The position numbers were made by a program, and so were the translations under genes. The notes beneath the pieces are model-generated. The model saw only the letters and a list, made by a program, of their open reading frames with translations. It did no database searches and was not told the origin of the DNA. DNA of 50,289 bases. It comes from Clostridiaceae bacterium. Lineage in GTDB: Bacteria; Bacillota; Clostridia; DSM-8532. Positions 39,021-47,446 of the stretch are shown piece after piece. Location: the NCBI GenBank assembly GCA_012719545.1, contig JAAYAD010000007.1:1-50289 (forward strand), given 5' to 3'. The stretch's first letter is position 1. Each line of letters starts with the position of its first letter.

Positions 39021-39911
39021 ATGGCATATCACGGTACAAAAATAAATCCGACACGTTTTAGTATCTCCCAGCTTAAATTCTATATTATACTGGTTCCATT
39101 AAGCCTGTTTATGCTTTTGCCAATTGTCTATATAATCAATCAGGCATTTAAGCCCCTGGATGAGCTGTTTGCTTTCCCTCCAAGATTCTTTGTCAGAAAC
39201 CCAACCCTTAAGAATTTTCAGGAGCTTTTCAGAACAGCCTCATCAACCGGGGTTCCCATGAGCAGATATTTGCTTAACTCCATACTGGTAACCCTTGGAA
39301 CAATGGCATTAACCCTTTTAATTGTTGTTACCAGCGGCTATGCCCTTTCCAAGAAAAAATTCAAAGCCAAGAAGACTCTTCTTAACATCAATCAGATGGC
39401 TCTTATGTTCGTACCAGTTTCGGTAATGATACCAAGATATCTGGTAGTTGTTAATCTTGGCCTTGACAATAACTTTCTTGCACATATAGTTCCAATGCTT
39501 GCAACACCAGTTGGCCTGTTCCTTGTAAAACAGTTCATTGATCAGATACCCGACAGTATCCTGGAAGCGGCACGGCTTGACGGGGCAAAAGACTTCTACA
39601 TAATAAGGAAGATTATTATCCCGCTTGTAAGACCGGCCCTTGCCACAGTCGCCATTTTAACATTCCAGGCCGTATGGAATTCTGCCGAATCCTCCAATCT
39701 CTATGTTACCGACGAGACCATAAAGACATTTGCCTTCTATCTGAATTCCTTAACGGCAAGCAATTTCTCAACCTCCACAGGAGCAGTATCAATTGCAGGT
39801 GCAGGCATGGCGGCTGCATCGGGCCTTATAATGTTTTTGCCCAACCTGATTATATTCATCTTCATGCAGAGCAAAGTTATGAGCACCATGGTGCATTCAG
39901 GAATTAAGTAA
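39021..39911 (+). CDS. Sugar ABC transporter permease, MalG type
   Basis: A 296-residue permease with about six helices, partner of the preceding MalF-type protein. The EAA motif reads [19 protein letters not shown] followed by PLVRPALAT, the standard ATPase docking loop. The C-terminus, [12 protein letters not shown], resembles the end of MalG-type proteins. GAGGG serves as ribosome site. The NHL/Yip1 gene follows after 12 bases with its own strong site. Confidence 0.93.
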   Translation: MAYHGTKINPTRFSISQLKFYIILVPLSLFMLLPIVYIINQAFKPLDELFAFPPRFFVRNPTLKNFQELFRTASSTGVPMSRYLLNSILVTLGTMALTLLIVVTSGYALSKKKFKAKKTLLNINQMALMFVPVSVMIPRYLVVVNLGLDNNFLAHIVPMLATPVGLFLVKQFIDQIPDSILEAARLDGAKDFYIIRKIIIPLVRPALATVAILTFQAVWNSAESSNLYVTDETIKTFAFYLNSLTASNFSTSTGAVSIAGAGMAAASGLIMFLPNLIIFIFMQSKVMSTMVHSGIK

Positions 39912-39923
39912 AGGAGGATCACC

Positions 39924-41957
39924 ATGAAGAAACTGCTCTTAAGAATTGCTGTATTGTTTTTCTCCCTGGCACTTGCCTTTATGCCGTTAATTGCAAGTGC
40001 TTCTTCGGCAACCTCCTATACATATGCCATAGACGCAAAAGGCCGGTATGTGCGCACACAGGATGCATACCTTCCTGACAGAACGGTTACTCACCTGTAT
40101 CTTAACAAGCCGGAGGATATTTTTATTGACAATAAGGATTTCCTTTACATAGCCGATACCGGAAACAAGCGTATTGTCAAGTACAACCCTTCAACTGACA
40201 AAATTGTTATGGAAATAACCCATGAGCTCATTCAGAACCCCACGGGCATTTATGTAACCGAAAACGGCGACATCTATGTTGCGGATATAGCCTCCTCACA
40301 TGTTATAAAGTTCTCGGAGGACGGAGAGTTTATTGAGGCTATTGGTCGCCCGTCCTCCCCTGCCTTTGGGACCAATGATTTTAATCCCATGAAGATTGCT
40401 GTTGATGAAGCCGGAAACATGTATATACTAGGTGAGGGAATTTATGACGGAATAATCCAGCTTGCCAGAACGGGCGAATTCTTAGGCTATTTTGCCTCCA
40501 ACAAGGTAAACCTTACCTTTGTTCAGAGGCTTCAGGATATTTTCTTTACCGAGGAGCAAAAGCGAAATCTCCTTGGCAGAACCCCCATTACCTTCTCCAA
40601 TGTATTTGTGGACAGGGCTGGCCTTGTTTACAGCACCACCAACGGCCAGGATGTGCTCCAGGCTGTAAAAAAGCACAACACCTCGGGCAAAAGCATGTTT
40701 GAGGAAGAAATTATAGCCTCAGAGGATTTAATAGACCTTTTTGTGGATGCCAACGGAATAATATACGCAGTGGGCCAGGCAGGACTTATTTTCATATATT
40801 CTGCTGAGGGCGAGTTCATTTATTCCTTTGGCGCCTTTAACTCCATGCAGGATGTTTCGGGCCTGTTTTCATCACTGTCATCTATTGCCGTTGACTCAAA
40901 AGGAACTGTCTGGACATGCGACAGGGATAAATCCATTCTCCAGTCCTTTACCCAAACCGAATACGCAAGACTCATATACCAGGCCCTCAATGAATACAGC
41001 CAGGGAAATTACAAAGGCTCAATAGCACTTTGGAGCGAGATTTTAAAGCTTAATCAGATGTCCATCCTTGCCCATAACAACATAGGAAAAAACCTTCTCT
41101 TTGAGCAGCGATATGAGGAAGCCATGTATCATACAAGGATAGCAGGAAACCGCTTTTACTATTCCCAGGCCTACTGGGAGATAAGAAACATATGGCTTCA
41201 GAAAAACCTGGCATATATTTTCCTTATTCTCATTCTGATATATGTTGTTTCCAAAATAATAAAATGGGCTGATAAAAAATGGAACGTGCTTGAATGGATT
41301 AAAAAGCCCGTGAGAAAGATCTACAATTTAAAGCCGGTTAAGGATACCCTGTACTTGTTCCGTTTCTTTAAGCATCCCATTGATTCGTTCTACGAACTTA
41401 AAGCCGGAAACAAAGGCTCATCCCTTGGTGCAACCATTATATATTTTGTCATGTTTGTAGTCTATATCGTGTCGCTTACAAGCAAGGGTTTTATCTATCA
41501 GAAGGTTGCTCCCGAGGATATTGATTACCAGTCAATAACACTGGGATACTTTGCAATATCCATGCTGTTTGTTGTATGCAATTACCTTGTAACATCCATT
41601 AATGACGGCGAAGGAAAACTCATTCATATATACAAGATGCTCCCCTACTCCATGGGGCCTGCAATGATGTCCCTTATTATAGTAACAATTGCATCCCACT
41701 TCCTGACCCATAATGAAGTCTTTTTCCTTCAGATAACCAATCTTGCCGGCATTGTATGGTCAGGGCTTCTGATATTGCTTGGGGTTCAGGAAATCCACAG
41801 CTATACAACCAGGGACGCAATAAAAAGCATTCTTTTCACTCTGCTTTTTATGCTGATTATAGCGGTAATGCTTCTTATAATCATCATTATGGGCGAGCAG
41901 CTTTATCAGTTCCTGGAATCCGTTATAAAGGAGGTCATAAGAAATGTTACTGCGTAA
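39924..41957 (+). CDS. NHL beta-propeller / TPR / Yip1-domain membrane protein
   Basis: A 677-residue protein of unusual build. Signal peptide (1-27); NHL-type repeats at about 55-340, with PEDIFIDNKDFLYIADTGN, PTGIYVTENGDIYVAD and IAVDSKGTVWTCDRD; a TPR-like helical segment (350-410, GNYKGSIALWSEILKLN, EQRYEEAMYH); a transmembrane helix (428-445); and a Yip1-like domain with about five helices (465-677). The propeller faces outside, the tail is membrane-embedded. Its function is unknown. Position between two permease pairs suggests a role in sugar capture or transporter organisation. AAAGGAGG upstream; overlaps the next gene by 14 bases. Confidence 0.85.
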   Translation: MKKLLLRIAVLFFSLALAFMPLIASASSATSYTYAIDAKGRYVRTQDAYLPDRTVTHLYLNKPEDIFIDNKDFLYIADTGNKRIVKYNPSTDKIVMEITHELIQNPTGIYVTENGDIYVADIASSHVIKFSEDGEFIEAIGRPSSPAFGTNDFNPMKIAVDEAGNMYILGEGIYDGIIQLARTGEFLGYFASNKVNLTFVQRLQDIFFTEEQKRNLLGRTPITFSNVFVDRAGLVYSTTNGQDVLQAVKKHNTSGKSMFEEEIIASEDLIDLFVDANGIIYAVGQAGLIFIYSAEGEFIYSFGAFNSMQDVSGLFSSLSSIAVDSKGTVWTCDRDKSILQSFTQTEYARLIYQALNEYSQGNYKGSIALWSEILKLNQMSILAHNNIGKNLLFEQRYEEAMYHTRIAGNRFYYSQAYWEIRNIWLQKNLAYIFLILILIYVVSKIIKWADKKWNVLEWIKKPVRKIYNLKPVKDTLYLFRFFKHPIDSFYELKAGNKGSSLGATIIYFVMFVVYIVSLTSKGFIYQKVAPEDIDYQSITLGYFAISMLFVVCNYLVTSINDGEGKLIHIYKMLPYSMGPAMMSLIIVTIASHFLTHNEVFFLQITNLAGIVWSGLLILLGVQEIHSYTTRDAIKSILFTLLFMLIIAVMLLIIIIMGEQLYQFLESVIKEVIRNVTA

Positions 41958-44322
41958 TACAAAGAGGATACTTTCATTTGTTCTTCTTTTGGCAATTATC
42001 TTTGCCATTCCTTCGGCAGCGGGCGAATATATTCCCACAAACCGTGACACAAGGCCTGCACCCCAGCCGATGACCTTTGAAAATAAGACTCCCAGCGATT
42101 TTACTCTCCTTTATGAAACGGATAATTTTAAGTATTACTTTAGAGAAGACAGAGATATCATCGCAGTTTATGACAAGAGAAACGGCTATACCTGGAAAAC
42201 AGGCCTTGATATCCCCTTTGCCAGGGATATAGATGACAGAATAAGGGAAGCTTTGGACAAGGGCGAAACTCCCAACTACGAGCCTAAGGAAGATAAGCTT
42301 AATACAACATATACCCAGGTGGCAAATTCACTGGTAACCGTGGAATATTACGATGAGTCCATGAATATTAAGCGCACCTCCAGCGCTCCCTACGGCGGGG
42401 ACAGATCCACTTTGAAAAAGTTTGCCGACGATTATTACCGTCTGGACATTGATTTTCCCAATGTGGATATATCCCTTAAGCTCCATATATATTTTGACAA
42501 CAAGGGCATTCGCTATGAAATACGGGATGAAGAAATTGAGGGCTCCGACACATCCATTCTGGCGGCGGTTCTGATTTCTCCGTTTCTCGGTGCCTCCGGA
42601 GGCGTGCAGGTTCTCTGGAGCGAAGAGGATCAGGATTATACCATATATAAACCCAAAGGAATCATTCCGGGCTATGTTCTGGTGCCCGACGGCTCAGGAG
42701 CTCTTATACGATTCCAGGACAATCACACTCTTCTTCAATCCTATGTCGGGGATGTTTATGGTCCTGATTACAGCCAGTCCACATACTATTACCAGTATGA
42801 TCAGGGATACGTGCCATTTAAGAACCCGAAAATGCCCGTTTTCGGCATAGCCCATGGCAATCGCCAGAACGCCTTTGTGGCTTACGCCATTGAAGGCGGA
42901 GAGTATATGGAGATAGTTGTTAACCCTGAAGAAAACCTTACCCACTATACATGGGCATATCCCAGATTCGTGTACAATATCGTCTATCACCAGGTTTACA
43001 ACAAAAAGGGTGATGGATATTTCACACTGTTAAAGGATCGCAACCATTTCAACGTTAATATAAGATACGATTTTCTGGAAGGCGACGGTAAGAACGGAGA
43101 GCCACCTGCCGACTATGTGGGTATGGCTCTGAGCTATCGCCAGCACCTTTTGGACAGCGGCATTATAAATGACTATGCCTATGACAGTGAACATATTCCC
43201 ATACGCCTTGACTTTGTAATGGCCGATGCCAAAAAGAGCATTTTAGGATTTGAGGACGTTGTTGTAACCACCGCCGAGCAGGCAGGCGAAATTCTGAATG
43301 ATATATATGAGGGTGGTATAGAAAACATAAGCAGCGGCCTTTTAGGCTTCCAGAAAGGCGGCATCACTCTGGGCAAGCCCTGGAAAACAAGCTGGAACAG
43401 AAGTATAGGATCCAAAAGGGATTTGGAAAAGCTCATCGCCGATGCTGCCAAAAAAGGTATGGATGTTTCCTTTGCCCAGGATTACATCACTATAAACGAG
43501 GAGCAAATGTCTCTTCCCAGTAACGCCTCAAAGCACGCCAACGGCTGGCTCAATGAATACGTATATTCCAGATTCACCAGCTTCCCGATTCGGAGTATAG
43601 CATTTGCCAAGGCCCGCAAATCTTCCGAATGGATTTTAAAGCAGACTGCTATTTTTGAAAAACTCAATGTTTCTTCCTATACCATCGACGGAATAACCCA
43701 TACTTTGTTGAGCGATTACAGTAGGCAGGGCAATAATGTCAAAGAGGCCATCTCCCTTTATAAGGAAATATTTGCTGCTTTAGGTGAAAACCACACCATA
43801 AACGCGGTATCCCCCAACGCTTACCTTTGGCCGTATGTTGACCGTTTCTTAAACGCTCCTGTTTTCTCAACCCAGTATGTAATTGAAACCGACAACGTTC
43901 CATTCCTTCAGATGGTCTTATATGGCACAATGGAGCTTTATGCGCCTTACTCCAATTTCTCCTTCTACACTGACAAAGATATCCTGCGCATGATTGATTA
44001 TAATGTGTATCCTTCATTCCTGCTGTCCCATGAGTCATCCCATTATTTGGCCTCAACCAATTCAGCCAACTTCTATTCAACCGAATACAACCTTTACAAG
44101 GGTCTTATAAAGGAAACCTACGCAAAGGTTGACGGTGCTCTTAAAAATGTCATAGGCAGCAGATGGATTGACCGAGAGGTTATAAAAAACGGAGTCGTAG
44201 TCAATACCTACGACAATGGTGTGCAGATATTAATAAACTACACCGACAACCCGGTGACATACAGGAACACAGAGGTTGATGCGTTGTCATATCACGTATT
44301 CACTCAGCAGGAGGTAATGTAA
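41944..44322 (+). CDS. Exported DUF5696-type protein, possible TIM-barrel glycosidase relative
   Basis: A 792-residue exported protein with a signal peptide (about 1-26) and no lipobox or wall anchor visible. It appears to belong to DUF5696. A beta-rich N-terminal half (residues 60-400, VLVPDGSGALIRF, GIAHGNRQNAFVAY) is followed by a barrel-like region (410-720) with segments such as RLDFVMADAKKS, GIENISSGLLGFQ, DVSFAQDYITIN and FLLSHESSHYLA, reminiscent of large glycoside hydrolases. No catalytic pair can be assigned with confidence. AAAGGAGG precedes the ATG, inside the upstream NHL/Yip1 gene, which suggests the two products are made in step. Role in glucan handling is inference. Confidence 0.75.
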   Translation: MLLRNTKRILSFVLLLAIIFAIPSAAGEYIPTNRDTRPAPQPMTFENKTPSDFTLLYETDNFKYYFREDRDIIAVYDKRNGYTWKTGLDIPFARDIDDRIREALDKGETPNYEPKEDKLNTTYTQVANSLVTVEYYDESMNIKRTSSAPYGGDRSTLKKFADDYYRLDIDFPNVDISLKLHIYFDNKGIRYEIRDEEIEGSDTSILAAVLISPFLGASGGVQVLWSEEDQDYTIYKPKGIIPGYVLVPDGSGALIRFQDNHTLLQSYVGDVYGPDYSQSTYYYQYDQGYVPFKNPKMPVFGIAHGNRQNAFVAYAIEGGEYMEIVVNPEENLTHYTWAYPRFVYNIVYHQVYNKKGDGYFTLLKDRNHFNVNIRYDFLEGDGKNGEPPADYVGMALSYRQHLLDSGIINDYAYDSEHIPIRLDFVMADAKKSILGFEDVVVTTAEQAGEILNDIYEGGIENISSGLLGFQKGGITLGKPWKTSWNRSIGSKRDLEKLIADAAKKGMDVSFAQDYITINEEQMSLPSNASKHANGWLNEYVYSRFTSFPIRSIAFAKARKSSEWILKQTAIFEKLNVSSYTIDGITHTLLSDYSRQGNNVKEAISLYKEIFAALGENHTINAVSPNAYLWPYVDRFLNAPVFSTQYVIETDNVPFLQMVLYGTMELYAPYSNFSFYTDKDILRMIDYNVYPSFLLSHESSHYLASTNSANFYSTEYNLYKGLIKETYAKVDGALKNVIGSRWIDREVIKNGVVVNTYDNGVQILINYTDNPVTYRNTEVDALSYHVFTQQEVM

Positions 44323-44324
44323 GC

Positions 44325-45236
44325 ATGCGTAAAACCAAAAAAACTACCGGTCGGGGCAAAGCCAGAAGGGATAATATCCGAGGCTATGCATTTTTAGCTC
44401 CCTGGCTGTTCGGTTTTCTTGCCTTAACCGTCTTCCCCCTGTTTTACACCTTTTACTTAAGTTTTCACGATGTGAAGCTTACTGCGCTGGGTGTAGAAAC
44501 AAAGCCTATTGGTCTTGATAATTACGCCTCAGCATTATTGAGAAATATAGATTTTACTCCGGCATTGGTGGATTTTGCTCTTATGGAGGCAATATATGCG
44601 CCCGCCATTGTCCTGATATCATTTATACTGGCAATCCTGCTGAATCAGAAAATCAGGTTCCGGTCAGCCTTTAGAGTTATCTTCTTCCTGCCCGTTATTG
44701 TCATGTCCGGTTCCGTAATGCATCAGCTTATGGATTCGGGAAGCACGGAAATAGTATGGGTAGGGCAAATCTTCATATTTCAGATAATTTACAACTACAG
44801 CGCTCTTTTGGCCCGCATCATAGAAATACTGTTCCAGAACTTTGCTATCTTACTCTGGTTTACAGGTATTCCAATCGTATTGTTCATAAACGGCCTACAA
44901 AAGATAGACCGCTCCTTATACGAAGCAGCGCAGATTGACGGTTCAAGCTCCTGGCAGAGCTTCTGGAAAATAACAGTACCAATTATCAAGCCTATAGCCC
45001 TTGTTACAACCTTGTTTACCATAGTGCAATTGGGTGTGTTCCCCATTAACCCGGTTTACGGCATGATACAGGATGCAATCTATAACACCGCCGGCGGCCT
45101 TGGCCTTGCCTCCGCCTACGCATACATCTACAGCTTTGTAATGGCCCTTATAATAGGCGTTGCATACCTGATTCTGAGGGATAATGAACCTGTCCCCGGC
45201 GCAAAAAAGAAAAAGGAGGAAGTATTGTATGAGTAA
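44325..45236 (+). CDS. Sugar ABC transporter permease, MalF type (second pair)
   Basis: A 303-residue permease with about six helices (GYAFLAPWLFGFLALTVFPL at the start). EAA loop: SLYEAAQIDGSSSWQSFWKI followed by TVPIIKPI. It differs markedly in sequence from the permease at 38081, so this is a second transporter rather than a recent duplicate. A GGAGG ribosome site lies inside the end of the DUF5696 gene, two bases separate the genes, and the next permease overlaps by eight bases. Its binding protein is not adjacent; the 537-residue lipoprotein at 33408 is the best candidate. Confidence 0.92.
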   Translation: MRKTKKTTGRGKARRDNIRGYAFLAPWLFGFLALTVFPLFYTFYLSFHDVKLTALGVETKPIGLDNYASALLRNIDFTPALVDFALMEAIYAPAIVLISFILAILLNQKIRFRSAFRVIFFLPVIVMSGSVMHQLMDSGSTEIVWVGQIFIFQIIYNYSALLARIIEILFQNFAILLWFTGIPIVLFINGLQKIDRSLYEAAQIDGSSSWQSFWKITVPIIKPIALVTTLFTIVQLGVFPINPVYGMIQDAIYNTAGGLGLASAYAYIYSFVMALIIGVAYLILRDNEPVPGAKKKKEEVLYE

Positions 45237-46215
45237 GAACAATAAAGTTCCTGTAAAAAAGAAGTTCGACAGAAAGCTCTTTTTTCACAGGCTGAGATAT
45301 AAGGTTATAGGCTACAATGTGGTGGATGGCATCGGGAGCAGAATTGTTACTTATACAATACTCATTGCCATAAGCTATATATTCTTTTACCCCTTGCTTA
45401 AGATGGTTTCCATGTCAATAATGTCCCCCAATGACATTATAAACCCTGAAGTGGACTGGATACCTGAAAAGCTTTCTTTCCTCAACTTCAAGGCTGCCTG
45501 GTATGTTCTGGAGATGCCCAAGACGCTTATTAATTCCATATGGTACTCGGGAACACTGGCCTTTTTCCAGACCACAGTTTCAGCCCTTACAGGGTTTGCC
45601 TTTGCCAGATATCAGTTTAAGTTTAAGAAATTCTGGTTTTCCATGGTGCTGATATCCTTCATTATTCCTGTTCCCATAGTGCTTATTCCAAGAATTATCA
45701 TATTTACTTCAATACAGTCATCAACAGGAATAAAGCTTATAGGCACAATTTTCCCCCAGCTTATTATGGCTCTCTTTGGCCAGGGAATTAATTCAGCCAT
45801 ACTTATTCTGATTTTCTATAATTTCTTCAGGCTCATTCCCACTTCTCTGGACGAAGCGGCCCATATAGACGGGGCAACTGCCTTTGAAGTTTTCTGGCAC
45901 ATTATACTTAAGCTTTCTGTTCCAACCATTGTAACGGTTTTCCTGTTCTCCTTTGTATGGAACTGGAACGAAACATATGTGACCAATACCTTTGTAAGAG
46001 GAGCAATCAAGCTTCTGCCCATTCAGCTGTCATCCTTTGACAGCGTGTTTGGAGACCTGGCTCCCAAAATACCCGGTCAGGCTAACGTAAACAGAATTAA
46101 CGAGGCCTATAAGATGGCTGCAACCCTTATATCCATTGTCCCCCTCCTTATTACATACGCATTTGCACAGAAGCAGTTCATCGCAGGCATTGAAAACACA
46201 GGTTTCAAGGACTAG
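45229..46215 (+). CDS. Sugar ABC transporter permease, MalG type (second pair)
   Basis: About 328 residues: a basic N-terminus (KNNKVPVKKKFDRK), about six helices, and the EAA loop SLDEAAHIDGATAFEVFWHI. Partner of the preceding MalF-type permease. I start it at ATG 45229, which follows AAAGGAGG by nine bases; a longer reading from 45184 would lie inside the upstream gene with no ribosome site. It overlaps that gene by eight bases. The GH16 gene follows 15 bases after its stop. Confidence 0.92.
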   Translation: MSKNNKVPVKKKFDRKLFFHRLRYKVIGYNVVDGIGSRIVTYTILIAISYIFFYPLLKMVSMSIMSPNDIINPEVDWIPEKLSFLNFKAAWYVLEMPKTLINSIWYSGTLAFFQTTVSALTGFAFARYQFKFKKFWFSMVLISFIIPVPIVLIPRIIIFTSIQSSTGIKLIGTIFPQLIMALFGQGINSAILILIFYNFFRLIPTSLDEAAHIDGATAFEVFWHIILKLSVPTIVTVFLFSFVWNWNETYVTNTFVRGAIKLLPIQLSSFDSVFGDLAPKIPGQANVNRINEAYKMAATLISIVPLLITYAFAQKQFIAGIENTGFKD

Positions 46216-46230
46216 AAAGGAAGATTGCTT

Positions 46231-47184
46231 ATGATAAAAAAGAAGCTTATTCTTATATTCACTTTGTTATTTGCAGGATTTACCCATGTGGTATCGGGTT
46301 GCGGCAAAACATCCCCCAAGCCTAAGGTTTCTGAAACTCCTGCGGTATTGATAACACCTGAGCCCTATGTCAAAACCTATGATGAACCCAAAGGAATTGG
46401 CTTTGATTATGATGAGAATAACCTTAATTACCAACTGGTATGGTCCGATGAATTTGACTATGAAGGGCTTCCCGATGAAAGCAAATGGGATTATGACGTA
46501 GGAGGCCATGGCTGGGGCAATAATGAGCTCCAGTATTACACTAAAGGCGACAATGTAAAGGTAACAGGCGGAAAACTTATTATTGAAGCCAGAAAAGAAG
46601 AGCGTGAAGGGTTAAAATACACCTCTACCCGCCTTGTTACAAGAAATAAGGGTGACTGGCTCTATGGAAAAATAGAGGTTTGCGCAAAGCTCCCTGCCGG
46701 CAGGGGCACCTGGCCTGCCATCTGGATGCTTCCCACTGACTGGGGATACGGAAATTGGCCCAGCTCCGGAGAAATTGACATTATGGAACATGTAGGCTAT
46801 GACATGAACAATATTGTGGGCTCCATACATACCAAGTCATACCACCATTCCATCGGCACCCAGAAGTCGGGCACAAAGAGGATTGAAAATGTGGATACCG
46901 AGTTCCATGTTTATGCCATTGAATGGCTGCCCGACAAGATTAAATTCTTTATCGACGGGGAACAGTACTTTGAATATAATCCCTCCAAATTCAAAGCCAC
47001 CCCTACTTTTAAAGAATGGCCCTTTGATAAGAGATTCCATCTTCTTATAAATATTGCCGTAGGAGGCAACTGGGGCGGCGCCAGGGGTGTTGATGACAGC
47101 ATATGGCCCCAGACCATGGAAGTGGATTACGTAAGAGTATATCAGGCAGAGGAAATTAATAAGCTTATACAAAACAGGCAGTAA
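46231..47184 (+). CDS. Lipoprotein GH16 endo-beta-1,3(1,4)-glucanase (laminarinase-like)
   Basis: About 317 residues, exported and lipid-anchored through Cys24 (VVSGC). A spacer of about 40 residues leads to a GH16 jelly-roll catalytic domain beginning LVWSDEFDYEG. The active site GEIDIMEHVG gives Glu181 as nucleophile, Asp183, and Glu186 as acid/base. The extra Met in EIDIME is the bulged form found in beta-1,3-glucanases (laminarinases) as opposed to lichenases with EIDIEF. GTWPAIWMLP and the closing DYVRVYQ are family marks. It should cut laminarin-type beta-1,3-glucan at the cell surface. Start ATG 46231 after AAGGAAG. Last gene of the locus. Confidence 0.95.
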   Translation: MIKKKLILIFTLLFAGFTHVVSGCGKTSPKPKVSETPAVLITPEPYVKTYDEPKGIGFDYDENNLNYQLVWSDEFDYEGLPDESKWDYDVGGHGWGNNELQYYTKGDNVKVTGGKLIIEARKEEREGLKYTSTRLVTRNKGDWLYGKIEVCAKLPAGRGTWPAIWMLPTDWGYGNWPSSGEIDIMEHVGYDMNNIVGSIHTKSYHHSIGTQKSGTKRIENVDTEFHVYAIEWLPDKIKFFIDGEQYFEYNPSKFKATPTFKEWPFDKRFHLLINIAVGGNWGGARGVDDSIWPQTMEVDYVRVYQAEEINKLIQNRQ

Positions 47185-47268
47185 ATCTAAAGCAGAGCAT
47201 GGACTTTAATATGCCTGTTCTGCATTGATTTTCTTTTACGTTGTTAAACAAAGGTATTCAGCAATTGA

Positions 47269-47299
47269 TGCACCAATCCGCATTAATGCGGGTGCACCA
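47269..47299. repeat. Palindrome flanked by TGCACCA repeats
   Basis: A perfect 14-base palindrome, CCGCATTAATGCGG (47278-47291), lies between two copies of TGCACCA (47269-47275 and 47293-47299). It sits in the 262-base gap after the GH16 gene, upstream of the shared terminator. It could be a small hairpin or a protein site. The rest of this gap shows nothing else. Confidence 0.5.
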
Positions 47300-47373
47300 C
47301 TGGAAGCCGATTTAATTTAGCTGAATGTTAAGGAAATGTGAAAAGTCATTGGCACATATTTTCCGTTATATAA

Positions 47374-47407
47374 AAAACCGCTCCTTCAAAAATTTTGGAG
47401 CGGTTTT
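47374..47407. terminator. Bidirectional terminator between the GH16 and malic enzyme genes
   Basis: Perfect stem AAAACCGCTCC (47374-47384) / GGAGCGGTTTT (47397-47407) with a 12-base loop. The A-run and T-run at the arms give T-tracts in both directions for the two convergent genes. Confidence 0.9.
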
Positions 47408-47446
47408 CCATATGATAAATTTATTTTACTTTTACCTAAAATACAA

